From contig DAIPGN010000018.1 of NCBI GenBank assembly GCA_036771835.1, positions 1-44,386 of the forward strand: DNA of 44,386 nt, given 5' to 3'. Shown here one piece after another: positions 1 to 7,500 of this stretch. A program made the translations under genes and the position numbers. Under the pieces are notes generated by a model. The model saw only the letters and a program-made list of their open reading frames with translations, was not told where the DNA came from and made no database searches. The first letter of the stretch is position 1. Every line of letters begins with the position of its first letter. The DNA comes from UBA4877 sp002399285 (lineage in GTDB: Bacteria; Bacillota; Thermoanaerobacteria; Thermoanaerobacterales; UBA4877).

Positions 1-61
1 GGATGAGGCTTTTTCCTGGCACACGAGGTACATGAACACAGGTACGATGAAGATGGCATAG
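1..61 (+). CDS. Possible 3' end of an unidentified upstream gene
   Basis: One frame is open from base 2 to a TAG at 59-61 and reads as about 19 residues that end in MNTGTMKMA. The window edge cuts off the rest. The residues include Trp, His and Tyr as a real C-terminus might, but so short a stretch cannot be assigned to a family and could be open by chance. Confidence 0.3.
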   Translation, partial: DEAFSWHTRYMNTGTMKMA

Positions 62-224
62 ATTTGGATCTATAGCTGTACTATAATAAATTTGCGTGTC
101 AAATTGCCCGATTTGTTGGTGCAGCCAACGCAGCAAGCAAAATTGCATTGAAATTTCACGTTTACGCGACTTTGTCATTATATTCTTATATGTATAAAAA
201 ACTAGAGAGATGGAGGCAAATTAT
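62..224. other. Intergenic leader before the EamA permease gene
   Basis: This stretch holds a perfect 5-base-pair hairpin with arms at 115-119 and 125-129. It also has TTGTCA at 172-177 and TATAAA at 193-198, separated by 15 bases, a sub-optimal promoter candidate. No other feature was seen. Confidence 0.3.
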
Positions 225-1202
225 ATGAAAAAGGGGTACCTATATATAATGCTGTCCGCTTTGCTTTTCAGTACGATGGAAATATCGCTGAAACTAGTAT
301 CAACCCAATTTAATCCAATACAGATGCTTTTCTTGAGATTTCTGATCGGGTCCTTGATCCTGGTGCCTTTAGCGGTAAGGGATCTGAATAAAAGGGGAGC
401 AACGCTGTGCAAGGATGATTTTAAATTTTTTGCATTGACCGGCTTTATCTGTGTTGTGATAAGCATGCTGTTTTATCAGCTGGCTATTCTATACTGCAAG
501 GCATCGACTGTGGCGATACTCTTTAGCTGTAACCCGATATTTGTAATACCGTTAGCGCATTACATATTAAACGAAAAAATATATAACTATACCATAATAT
601 CGATGATCATATGCGCGGCAGGGATCATATTAATCATGAACCCCATGAACCTTGCCGATAGTGCGGCCGGGATCGTGCTTGTGCTGTTGTCTGCAGTGAC
701 GTTCGCATTATATAGCGTTATCGGAAGATCCAAAAGCTTAAATTATGGCGGCATTGTCCTCAATTGTTTTAGCTTTTTTATGGGCAGCATGGAATTGCTG
801 GCGATTATCCTGCTATCCAGAACAGGGTTTGTAACGAGGCTGTTTACGAATATTGGCCTTAAGACTTTCGCCGATATACCTATTTTGCGGGGTATAACGC
901 TGAGCAGCATTCCTGCGCTGATATATATAAGCGTATTTGTGACCGGTTTTGGCTATGTGTTCTATTTCATGGCTATGGATGAGACGTCGGTTTCCGCCGC
1001 ATCTCTGGTATTTTATATAAAGCCGGCTCTGGCTCCCGTTCTGTCGCTCATTATCTTAAAAGAATCCATAGCTTTAAATACTATTGGCGGCATCGTACTT
1101 ATTATTATAGGGTCGTGCGTAACCCTCGTATTAAATGCTAAAAAAACTAAGGAAGTTAATGCAGCCGATGTATCCGCCTATGACACTGAACTGACAAAAT
1201 AG
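225..1202 (+). CDS. EamA/DMT-family membrane transporter
   Basis: The product is a 325-residue integral membrane protein with about ten hydrophobic segments in two similar halves, the layout of the drug/metabolite transporter (EamA) family. The first half has the typical N-terminal pattern MEISLKLVSTQFNPIQMLFLR, in which an early helix is followed by a conserved Arg-containing loop. The second half (around residues 145-300) ends with the usual stretch of helices carrying KPALAPVLSLIILKE. An ATG at 210 is in frame, but the GGAGG at 212-216 lies inside that reading and is 8 bases before the ATG at 225, so I choose 225. Family members export amino acids or other metabolites; the substrate cannot be read from sequence. 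It stands alone with a possible terminator after it. Confidence 0.85.
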   Translation: MKKGYLYIMLSALLFSTMEISLKLVSTQFNPIQMLFLRFLIGSLILVPLAVRDLNKRGATLCKDDFKFFALTGFICVVISMLFYQLAILYCKASTVAILFSCNPIFVIPLAHYILNEKIYNYTIISMIICAAGIILIMNPMNLADSAAGIVLVLLSAVTFALYSVIGRSKSLNYGGIVLNCFSFFMGSMELLAIILLSRTGFVTRLFTNIGLKTFADIPILRGITLSSIPALIYISVFVTGFGYVFYFMAMDETSVSAASLVFYIKPALAPVLSLIILKESIALNTIGGIVLIIIGSCVTLVLNAKKTKEVNAADVSAYDTELTK

Positions 1203-1213
1203 CTGTAAAAGAA

Positions 1214-1266
1214 CGGCAGTGCAAAAAAGGTAAAGTATCTGAAAGAAGGTACCCTGCCTTTTTTAA
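1214..1266 (+). terminator. Possible intrinsic terminator
   Basis: GGCAG at 1214 can pair with CTGCC near 1256, and a nested GGTA with TACC, followed directly by six T. The stem is interrupted by a long loop, so this is a weak candidate. Confidence 0.4.
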
Positions 1267-1356
1267 TTATATAAAAGATGGTAAAATGTAGTTTGGTCGA
1301 TATGAGATGCTTAGTCGAAAAGACGAAGCCAATAATACTTTGAGGAGAGGATTTTT

Positions 1357-1773
1357 ATGGAGATCATCCCGATCATCACTCACCACTTTGTCAAAAGCGA
1401 GGATCTAAACCACCATGGAACGCTGTACGCGGGACGTACGGCCGAGTGGTTTGTTGAAGCAGGATTAATGGCGGCGGCGGTTTATCTTCCCCCGGAGAAT
1501 ATAGTATGCGTTAAGATCCATGGAATGACTTTTACAAGACCGATCAGACTTGGCGAAACAGTTAAATTTATAAGCAAGGTAGTCTATGCGGGAAGGACCA
1601 GCCTGACAGCCAACATACGTATCGAAATGCAAAATAAGGAGATCCTTAACGGCTTCATCACCTTTGTAAACGTAGACTCGGAAGGGAAATCTTTTCCGCA
1701 CGGATTGGAAATGGACGCAGTAAGCGCGGAAGACATCGCTTTACAGGAACAGGCAAGGAAATTACGAAGTTAG
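1357..1773 (+). CDS. Acyl-CoA thioesterase-like hotdog protein
   Basis: This 138-residue protein fits a single hotdog fold of the acyl-CoA hydrolase (YciA/BFIT-like) type, which cleaves the thioester of acyl-CoAs. The family pattern is seen near residues 18-40: NHHGTLYAGRTAEWFVEAG matches the usual asparagine, glycine-rich turn and tryptophan that open the central helix. The usual acidic residue after the tryptophan is Glu here. A second conserved part, TFTRPIRLGETVKF, forms the strand pair that lines the acyl pocket. GAGGAGAGG lies 8-16 bases before the ATG. The P-loop gene follows 32 bases later in the same direction, so the two may be cotranscribed. The substrate is unknown. Confidence 0.8.
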   Translation: MEIIPIITHHFVKSEDLNHHGTLYAGRTAEWFVEAGLMAAAVYLPPENIVCVKIHGMTFTRPIRLGETVKFISKVVYAGRTSLTANIRIEMQNKEILNGFITFVNVDSEGKSFPHGLEMDAVSAEDIALQEQARKLRS

Positions 1774-1805
1774 AGGATGCTGCACAGTAATTTGGAGGAT
1801 TTAGT

Positions 1806-2300
1806 ATGAAAGACGTTTTTATTATAGGTGGGACGATGGGGGTCGGGAAAACAACAACCTGCCGGATACTAAAAGATAAACTGAACAACAGTGTTCTTTT
1901 AGATGGCGATTGGTGCTGGGATATGCATCCATTCCAAGTGACGGAGGAAACAAAGAAAATGGTTATAGAAAATATTTGTTTTCTCCTAAATAACTTCATC
2001 AAGTGCTCTGCCTATGAAAACATTGTGTTTTGCTGGGTAATGTATCAGCAGACTATTATTGATGACATTGTTTCACGCCTCGACACGGAGCATTGCAAGG
2101 TCCACTTGATTTCATTGGTGTGCAGCGGGCAAGCATTGCAGGTGCGGTTACAAAGGGATATCGATGCCGGTGTCAGGGCTGAAGACTCTATTCGCAAGGG
2201 TATTGAACGCATCCCACTCTATGAGGAATTGAACACCCGGAAGATCGACGTATCAAACATCACGCCGGATCAGGCAGCCGGTCTCATTATCTCGGTATGA
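1806..2300 (+). CDS. P-loop kinase-like NTPase
   Basis: The 164-residue product opens with a beta strand and a Walker A loop, GGTMGVGKTTTC (residues 8-19), followed by a DGDW motif near residue 34, where a kinase would bind its substrate. The size and arrangement fit the AAA_33/AAA_18-type small kinases related to nucleotide and shikimate kinases. Residues 110-130 have an arginine pair (RLQRD) in a likely lid helix. GGAGG is 8 bases before the ATG. It follows the thioesterase gene by 32 bases. Which molecule is phosphorylated cannot be told; a role in antibiotic or nucleoside modification is only a guess. The 3' side borders a decayed gene. Confidence 0.7.
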   Translation: MKDVFIIGGTMGVGKTTTCRILKDKLNNSVLLDGDWCWDMHPFQVTEETKKMVIENICFLLNNFIKCSAYENIVFCWVMYQQTIIDDIVSRLDTEHCKVHLISLVCSGQALQVRLQRDIDAGVRAEDSIRKGIERIPLYEELNTRKIDVSNITPDQAAGLIISV

Positions 2301-2301
2301 C

Positions 2302-2492
2302 ATGAAGACCCTAAACAAATATATGGTAGGTCGTTTGGCGGGAATCTTAACGGCAGTATTTGACGGAAAATGGTTTCAATTAAAACTGTTATATGAGTGG
2401 CTTCAATTTATGGTTTTGATTGGGAGAAAGCAGAGCCGGATACAGAAGAATTGGAATTAATATGGAAAGAATTTTGCAGTAAATTAAAATAA
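2302..2492 (+). pseudogene. Frameshifted remnant of an unidentified small gene
   Basis: An ATG at 2302 opens a reading frame that runs KTLNKYMVGRLAGILTAVFD and on to about 2405. The coding look then moves to another frame, which reads YGFDWEKAEPDTEELELIW from 2409 to a TAA at 2490-2492. The charged, helix-like second part resembles a true C-terminus. Joining the frames would give a protein of about 63 residues. This suggests a gene with one frameshift, or an old remnant. No family was recognised. The rest of the gap up to 2598 shows nothing else. Confidence 0.4.
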
Positions 2493-2598
2493 CTATTATA
2501 TCTAATTTCATCATTTGTTACTGTTAATATATAAGGAAGGATGCAATTATGCAGGCGCCAATCAACGTAATTTCGTAAGCCAAGTAATAGTCATTTGT

Positions 2599-2940
2599 TT
2601 AATGATCGTGATATTGTTCGCTGTAAATATCCATGTTTAATACTCTGTTTACGGATTTTATGAACTCACGGTATCCTCCGTCATTGTCTTCTCTATGGGG
2701 AAGCGATTGCATAAGAATTTCATCGGCGTCCTCCTTATCAAACTCAAAGCAGCTTGTTAAAAGATCTTTAACTTCATCGGAAGTTGCTCCATGTGCAAAT
2801 TTATAAGCTGCCTTATAAACTTTTTTGCTTTCATGGAGCCCTGAATATTTAAGGCCGTAATACTCCGATAATTTATAGAAACCATAAATAATGACAAAAG
2901 ATATAGCTAATAAAGCAACATTTTTAAAAAATACATCCAT
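2599..2940 (-). CDS. Small membrane-anchored protein of unknown function
   Basis: The 113-residue product has one hydrophobic segment at residues 8-24 followed by a soluble, mostly helical and acidic domain that ends in His-rich EQYHDH. A GGAGG lies 7 bases before the ATG on the minus strand. No family was recognised. The layout, one membrane anchor and a small cytoplasmic or extracellular helical domain, is seen in many Firmicute proteins of unknown role. It is convergent with the decayed gene to its left and divergent from the TetR gene to its right, so it forms its own transcription unit. Confidence 0.65.
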   Translation of the reverse strand: MDVFFKNVALLAISFVIIYGFYKLSEYYGLKYSGLHESKKVYKAAYKFAHGATSDEVKDLLTSCFEFDKEDADEILMQSLPHREDNDGGYREFIKSVNRVLNMDIYSEQYHDH

Positions 2941-3267
2941 ATGACAACCTCCCTACATTTATGAAATATACTATCTTTATTTTTACAGCAGTATAACATA
3001 ATGAAAATTAGGATGGCGTTATGGTTTTTACTACCGTATTAAGATTATATTAATTAACAACTTATAAGTACGAACTCCTAAAGGTCCGGATTTTATTATA
3101 CCGTGGTTACCGGTAAATAGCTCCGTAACAGGGCAGGCTGATAATTAATAATTTCGGCTTGATTTTGTCCTACGCAGCGTATATGATAAGAGAAACGGCC
3201 TTATAGGATTACGTTATGGATGCAAGTTTGAAAGAAAACAAAAAGTGAGATGGGAAGGAGGCAATTT
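2941..3267. other. Divergent intergenic region with a small inverted repeat
   Basis: This 327-base AT-rich gap lies between the divergent small membrane protein and TetR genes. It holds a 5-base inverted repeat, TACCG at 3099-3103 and CGGTA at 3111-3115. Autoregulated TetR proteins bind such repeats, but this one is short and I cannot assign it. No gene was seen here. Confidence 0.3.
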
Positions 3268-3816
3268 ATGCCTAGGCAGGAATTGACAAAGCAATTAATT
3301 GCCGATACTACAAAAAACCTCGCGCTAAAGAAGCAATTGGATAAAATCAGCGTAAGCGAAATAGTAGATACAGCCGGTATTAACCGCCAGACTTTCTACT
3401 ATCACTTTGCGGATAAGCAGGAGCTCATTTGCTGGATATTTGATACAGATATCAGTATGCTTACGGATAAAAATAAAAACGATACCTTGATCGACGATAT
3501 AATCGAATACATTTATTCGGAAAAAGTTTTTTATACGGCGGCTCTCACTTCAGAAGCACAAAACAATCTTCGCGAGCATCTTTATGAGGTTTGCTACAGC
3601 CGCTGTATTGATGAAATAACGTCGATGCTCGGGGACCGCAAAATGGACGAAAAAATAATAGAATTTCTCGCAGGATTTTTTTCCAACGCTATCACAGGCG
3701 CTTTGTTCCAGTGGGCCCAGAAGGGTATGAAGGGCGATAACATAAAATTTGTGGAGAATTATGCTCCTGTGTTCAAGGAATTGTTGATACTTGCCATAGA
3801 CAGGTATTCGGAATAA
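3268..3816 (+). CDS. TetR/AcrR-family transcriptional regulator
   Basis: This 182-residue DNA-binding protein carries the TetR helix-turn-helix at about residues 20-55: KISVSEIVDTAGINRQTFYY followed by HFADKQEL, a near-textbook signature. The C-terminal domain, with FLAGFFSNAITGALFQWAQKG, resembles the TetR_C_8 type found in DhaS-like regulators. An ATG at 3250 is in frame, but GGAAGGAGG (3253-3261) sits between it and the ATG at 3268 with ideal spacing, so 3268 is chosen. TetR proteins usually repress themselves and a neighbour and let go when a small ligand binds. Neither ligand nor target can be told; the gene is followed by its own terminator. Confidence 0.88.
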   Translation: MPRQELTKQLIADTTKNLALKKQLDKISVSEIVDTAGINRQTFYYHFADKQELICWIFDTDISMLTDKNKNDTLIDDIIEYIYSEKVFYTAALTSEAQNNLREHLYEVCYSRCIDEITSMLGDRKMDEKIIEFLAGFFSNAITGALFQWAQKGMKGDNIKFVENYAPVFKELLILAIDRYSE

Positions 3817-3844
3817 TTAACACGTCATATTATAAAAATGGGAC

Positions 3845-3869
3845 ATCCGCTTTGGCGGATTTTTTCTTT
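3845..3869 (+). terminator. Intrinsic terminator of the TetR gene
   Basis: ATCCGC (3845-3850), loop TTTG and GCGGAT (3855-3860) form a perfect 6-base stem, followed by TTTTTCTTTTT. Confidence 0.8.
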
Positions 3870-4012
3870 TTAAAAGCACTGTATATAAATCTAACAACAA
3901 TGAGAATTTGTCTAAAAACTATACAAATTGAGTTAGCTGATGATTATCAATTTTTTCTATTTATATTAATATATACATAGAAAGAATTACAATAGAGATA
4001 GGGAGGATCAAC

Positions 4013-4210
4013 ATGAATGAAAATGTTGGTAATTGGTTGGGCTGGATAGGAATTTGTCTTGGCGTTATCGGCTTTTTCTGGGCGCGTATATGGTTGGGTT
4101 CTATAGCGGCTGTTCTTGGCGTGATAGGTCTTTTCACTCCCAAGAGGAACTTGAACATTTGTGCTGTTGTAGTTGGAGTAATTGCCCTGATTCTGGGTAT
4201 AACCTTGTAG
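4013..4210 (+). CDS. Small two-helix membrane protein
   Basis: The 65-residue product is almost wholly hydrophobic: two segments, residues 7-35 and 44-64, are separated by a short polar loop with PKRN. Both halves carry the pattern GVIG or GVIA, as if from an old duplication. GGGAGG lies 8 bases before the ATG, which supports translation. Similar tiny glycine-rich membrane proteins are common in Clostridia but have no assigned role. It stands upstream of the truncated GyrI-like pseudogene and does not look related to it. Confidence 0.6.
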   Translation: MNENVGNWLGWIGICLGVIGFFWARIWLGSIAAVLGVIGLFTPKRNLNICAVVVGVIALILGITL

Positions 4211-4225
4211 TACATTGCGCTATAA

Positions 4226-4618
4226 TTCAGTATTGACCTTAAACAACCGGACTCACGCATTCAGGCGGGTTATGTAAGCATCACTTCATTTGAAGCGGGG
4301 TTTCAGCCGGAGTTTGTCACGTATGATACTCTCAAATGGGCGGCAGAGGCCGCGCGGGGTAAAAAGCCGCAGATTGATTTCGCCAAAGCGAGACTGGAGG
4401 CTTTCCATGAAGGTTTGTGCGTTCAGATGCTGCACACAGGGCCGTATGCGGACGAGCCTGTCACAACTAAAAAGATGGCGGAGTTTATGGAGCAAAACGG
4501 CCTGGCCAACATGACGGGCGCAGACCGCAAGCACCATGAAATATATATGTCAGACCTAAACAGGACAAATCCGGAAAAACTCAAAACAGTAATAAGGCTT
4601 CCCGTTCAAAGCGTATGA
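4226..4618 (+). pseudogene. 5'-truncated GyrI-like small-molecule-binding protein
   Basis: The frame is open from 4226 to a TGA at 4616-4618 and encodes the C-terminal part of a GyrI-like domain (the COG4832 type). Family landmarks are clear: a KKP segment, then LEAFHEGLCVQMLHTGPYAD, then a Glu-Pro pair, and near the end HHEIYMSDLNRTNPEKLKT, which matches the usual HHEIYLSDPRR ending. The N-terminal half of the usual ~200-residue protein is missing: a stop lies at 4223-4225 and no start or ribosome site precedes the conserved part. The closest ATG (4415) is inside the domain. It is therefore a remnant, probably left by a deletion between the small membrane protein gene and this domain. The intact family binds small toxic molecules. 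Confidence 0.75.
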
Positions 4619-4647
4619 TACCTGAGTAGATCCATAATTTCAGATAT

Positions 4648-4685
4648 AAAAAGGACTCCATCCAAACGTCGGTCGGAGTCCTTTT
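4648..4685. terminator. Bidirectional intrinsic terminator
   Basis: AAAAGGACTCC (4649-4659) pairs with GGAGTCCTTTT (4675-4685), an 11-base stem with A and T tracts on the two sides. It can end transcripts from the left and the chromate-transporter operon from the right. Confidence 0.85.
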
Positions 4686-4695
4686 ATAACTATAT

Positions 4696-5217
4696 TTATC
4701 TGTATAAAAGCAGACCGGCTGCGGCGGATAAAACCGTAAGCAAAATAGGGTCAAGCTTATATACATAGGACAAAAGGAACGCGGCTGCAAAGATGATGAC
4801 GCTTTTAAAGTCAATGAAAGAACTTTGGGCTACCATGATGGCTGCCGCTGCTATCAACCCTATGGTTGCCGGCCGCAGGCTCAGAAATGCATTTTCCACA
4901 TATTTATTGTTTTTAAACTTGATAAAGAACTTTGATATTATGACCATTAATATTATGGATGGAGTTATTACGCCCAGGGTGGCAAGGACAGAACCGGGAA
5001 TGCCCGCTGTCTTGAAGCCTATATATGTGGCCGAGTTTATTGATATAGGCCCTGGGGTTATTTGAGATATGGCCACCACGTCTATAAATTCCTTGGCGCT
5101 TATCCAGTTGTGCGCCGTCACGACCTCCTGTTGAATGAGGGGAAGCATTGCATACCCGCCGCCGAAACTGAAAAGTCCGATTTTCAAAAATGTAAAAAAT
5201 ATGTCTAAGTAAATCAT
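4696..5217 (-). CDS. chrA: Chromate transporter-type half protein (second of pair)
   Basis: This 173-residue membrane protein is a short-chain CHR family member. The signature at residues 16-32, FSFGGGYAMLPLIQQEVV, and the later TPGPISINSATYIGF are the two motifs of the family. Long-chain ChrA proteins contain two such domains in one chain; here they are separate genes, a pair in opposite membrane orientation being the known working form. The start overlaps the stop of the upstream partner by 4 bases (shared ATGA), a sign of translational coupling. CHR pairs are known to export chromate in some bacteria, but in many anaerobes the true substrate is unknown. Confidence 0.88.
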   Translation of the reverse strand: MIYLDIFFTFLKIGLFSFGGGYAMLPLIQQEVVTAHNWISAKEFIDVVAISQITPGPISINSATYIGFKTAGIPGSVLATLGVITPSIILMVIISKFFIKFKNNKYVENAFLSLRPATIGLIAAAAIMVAQSSFIDFKSVIIFAAAFLLSYVYKLDPILLTVLSAAAGLLLYR

Positions 5218-5762
5218 TTCGTCTCCCCCTTTATTATATATTTACCGTATATTATTCCTAAGACGGCGGCAGCAATTATGATATATATTGGGGATATACC
5301 TAAGAATGCTACCAATATTGCACTTATTATTGGTATGATCACTGTCTTTCTGTTGATCTTGGCCGACTGGGAAAGCCTTATGACCGGTGCCGCGATCAAG
5401 GCAACGACGGCGGGCCTTATGCCTTTAAACGCTCTTTCTACATAGACGTTGTCTTTTATGCCTACAAAGAAAGAAGCTATGATCAGTATTATAAAGAAGG
5501 AAGGTAGGACGGAGCCCAAAACCGTAAAGATCATTCCCGGCATTCCCGCGATATTATATCCCACAAAGACAGCCGTATTGATTGCGATAGGTCCCGGGGC
5601 CGATTGGGCAAGGGCTAGCATGTCTAAAAAAGTATCCCTGTCTATCCACTGTTTTCTGTCTACGACTTCCTTTTCAATAAGAGGCAGCATGGCATAACCT
5701 CCTCCGAGCGTAAATGCGCCTATCTTGAAAAAGGAAACAAACATTTCAAGGTATTTTTTCAC
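5214..5762 (-). CDS. chrA: Chromate transporter-type half protein (first of pair)
   Basis: The 182-residue product is the partner of the downstream CHR gene. It carries FTLGGGYAMLPLIEKEVV at residues 17-34 and SAPGPIAINTAVFVGY near residue 54, matching the family motifs, followed by five or so membrane segments. The two halves are clearly alike, as expected for a duplicated pair forming a heterodimer. The gene starts 37 bases after the ROK regulator gene and lies in the same direction, so all three probably form one unit. Chromate or another oxyanion is the family substrate; sulfate competes in some members. Confidence 0.88.
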   Translation of the reverse strand: MKKYLEMFVSFFKIGAFTLGGGYAMLPLIEKEVVDRKQWIDRDTFLDMLALAQSAPGPIAINTAVFVGYNIAGMPGMIFTVLGSVLPSFFIILIIASFFVGIKDNVYVERAFKGIRPAVVALIAAPVIRLSQSAKINRKTVIIPIISAILVAFLGISPIYIIIAAAVLGIIYGKYIIKGETK

Positions 5763-5799
5763 AAATCAACAACTCCTTAATGATTAGTATTTGCTATTA

Positions 5800-6984
5800 T
5801 CATTGGTTTAGCAGCTCTTCGAAAACCATAGCCGCAGCTCCCAAGGATATGGAGTTTATCTGGAATTTCCCTCCTCTCCTGAAGACGGGATTGTCTTTAT
5901 CTTTAAAGCGCAGCCTTTTATTGGCTGCCGACGTTGCCACATCATAGTAAAGCTGAGAGTATCTGAACAGCGGACCACTTAAAATAACCAGCTCGGGCTT
6001 CAAGATATTGATATAGTTGGTAAGGGCCAGGCCGAAGATCGCAGCGGAGTCGGTCATTATTTCCCGCGATAATTCGTCTCCTTTCTCGGCCATATTGCAT
6101 ATATCAATATAGTCTATCTCCTCCGGCGGCTTTGATGAGGCGAAACTCCTTCCCGCCTTTGCCTTTGATCTAAACTTCCTTATTATCTGCAGAGTGGAAC
6201 AGTAGCATTCCACGCAGCCGTAATTGCCGCAGCTGCATTTTTCACCGTCCATGTCTATTATCATGTGGCCGAAGGAATCTTCGGAATCGGAGGAAGTACG
6301 TATGAGTTTATCCGAGGATATGACTCCTGTTCTTATGCCCATACCGCAGTTAAAATAAGACATGTTGCCGTATTTTTTGCCTATGCCGAATAAGTGTTCC
6401 ACCAATACCGCCGAATTGGCGCCGTTATCTATAAAGGTCGGTATGCCCAGATCCCGCTCGATAATGTCTTTGATGGGTATGTTGACCCATTCCTTAGAGG
6501 CAAAATTTGTAGGGTTTAAAATTATTCCCTTCTCTCTGTCAAGAGGGCCCACCGTTCCCACGCCGATACCCAGTATGTCTGATTTTGATATGGATAAGTC
6601 ATTCAGGGTTTCCTTCAAAGTATCGCATATGGCTGTAATGGTTTGCTGCGGCGATGAAATAGGCAGGGCTTTCTCGGCATATATAGTGCTCAAATTAAGA
6701 TTTGTTATAACAAAGCGGGTATATGACCTCGATATGTCTATGCCCACAATGTAGGGACCTTCCGGGTTTATATCATATAAAGCAGGCCGGCGTCCCCCTG
6801 TGGATTCGCCTATGGCAGATTCGATAATAAGCTCATTGTCTATCAAGGGTTTTATTGAACGCTGCAATGTACTTAGCGTCATATTGGCAATAAGTAAAAG
6901 ATTATTTTTTGCGATCGGTCCATTTTTTTGTATTAAGCTTAGCAAGAGCTTGCTGTTTTTATTTAAATCATTGTTAGAATACAT
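5800..6984 (-). CDS. ROK-family transcriptional regulator
   Basis: The 394-residue product joins an N-terminal winged helix (residues 8-70, with LLLIANMTLSTLQRSIKPLI) to a ROK sugar-kinase-like domain. GIDISRSYTRFVITN is the phosphate-binding strand pair, and the zinc site CSCGNYGCVECYCS near residue 250 matches the ROK signature CxCGxxGCxE. Such proteins are usually repressors that sense sugars, as XylR and NagC do. An ATG at 6996 is in frame, but GGAGGGG falls just after it and right before the ATG at 6984, so the latter is chosen. The next two genes are CHR transporters, not sugar genes, which is unusual for this family. A promoter with TTGCTA and TATTAT lies upstream. Confidence 0.85.
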   Translation of the reverse strand: MYSNNDLNKNSKLLLSLIQKNGPIAKNNLLLIANMTLSTLQRSIKPLIDNELIIESAIGESTGGRRPALYDINPEGPYIVGIDISRSYTRFVITNLNLSTIYAEKALPISSPQQTITAICDTLKETLNDLSISKSDILGIGVGTVGPLDREKGIILNPTNFASKEWVNIPIKDIIERDLGIPTFIDNGANSAVLVEHLFGIGKKYGNMSYFNCGMGIRTGVISSDKLIRTSSDSEDSFGHMIIDMDGEKCSCGNYGCVECYCSTLQIIRKFRSKAKAGRSFASSKPPEEIDYIDICNMAEKGDELSREIMTDSAAIFGLALTNYINILKPELVILSGPLFRYSQLYYDVATSAANKRLRFKDKDNPVFRRGGKFQINSISLGAAAMVFEELLNQ

Positions 6985-7020
6985 AAACCCCTCCATATGG
7001 ATTGCAAAGTCTATAGATAC

Positions 7021-7048
7021 ATAATAACACTTTTTTTCAAAATAGCAA
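7021..7048 (-). promoter_or_regulatory. Likely sigma-A promoter of the ROK-chr operon
   Basis: On the minus strand TTGCTA (7048-7043) is followed after 16 bases by TATTAT (7026-7021). It lies about 37 bases upstream of the ROK start. Confidence 0.5.
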
Positions 7049-7157
7049 TAAGTTTTTAGGAAAAATTTTCATGAGAGGGAAAGGAAAACGGGTGATATAA
7101 AGCGTTTATCTACAAAAACTATAATATTTGGGAATAAAAGTTAGTATTGGAGAATTA

Positions 7158-7186
7158 TTGACTATAAAGAATAACCATGATACAAT
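7158..7186 (+). promoter_or_regulatory. Sigma-A promoter of the surface adhesin gene
   Basis: TTGACT (7158-7163), a 17-base spacer and TACAAT (7181-7186) form a near-consensus promoter. Transcription would start near 7193, leaving a leader of about 300 bases before the adhesin start. Confidence 0.75.
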
Positions 7187-7192
7187 CTTCTA

Positions 7193-7500
7193 GTATAGAT
7201 TTTGTTACTATATGTCAATAACCGGCGGGCTATTATGGGGCAATCAATAGAACCGTTTCGGTTTTCCTCAGACACGCACCGTATTTTCTTCGTTGGGTTG
7301 GGTTCCGGCGATGTGTTTTTGAAAAAAGTCATACCAAGCATTTGCTGACCGTACATATCGGGAAGAAAGCCGCGCATTAAATTTCCTATAAAGAATGGTC
7401 AAAGACAGAAGAAAATCAACGGTGCTTAATATAATATAAGGAGCCGCAGAGCTCCGCATTTCAAATAAAAATATAATCCAATAAAAAGAAGGTGAATAAT
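7193..7500 (+). other. Long untranslated leader of the adhesin mRNA
   Basis: About 300 bases separate the promoter from the start codon. Visible structure: a 7-base-pair hairpin around AACCG (7251-7255) and CGGTT (7259-7263) followed by TTCC, and a hairpin GGAGC-GCTCC near 7440-7455 just before the ribosome site. No known riboswitch consensus was recognised. The minus strand has short open stretches, but none with a ribosome site. Confidence 0.4.

Noticed and set aside
4033..4236. Second overlapping frame in the small membrane protein gene
   Set aside because: The frame at 4013 has the better ribosome site and a clean two-helix pattern; the other is its shadow.
7268..7390. Minus-strand fragment resembling a hydrolase C-terminus in the adhesin leader
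   Set aside because: A few residues (WYDFFQKHIAG) look protein-like, but there is no start, no ribosome site and no longer match in either frame, and the plus-strand promoter makes this a leader.
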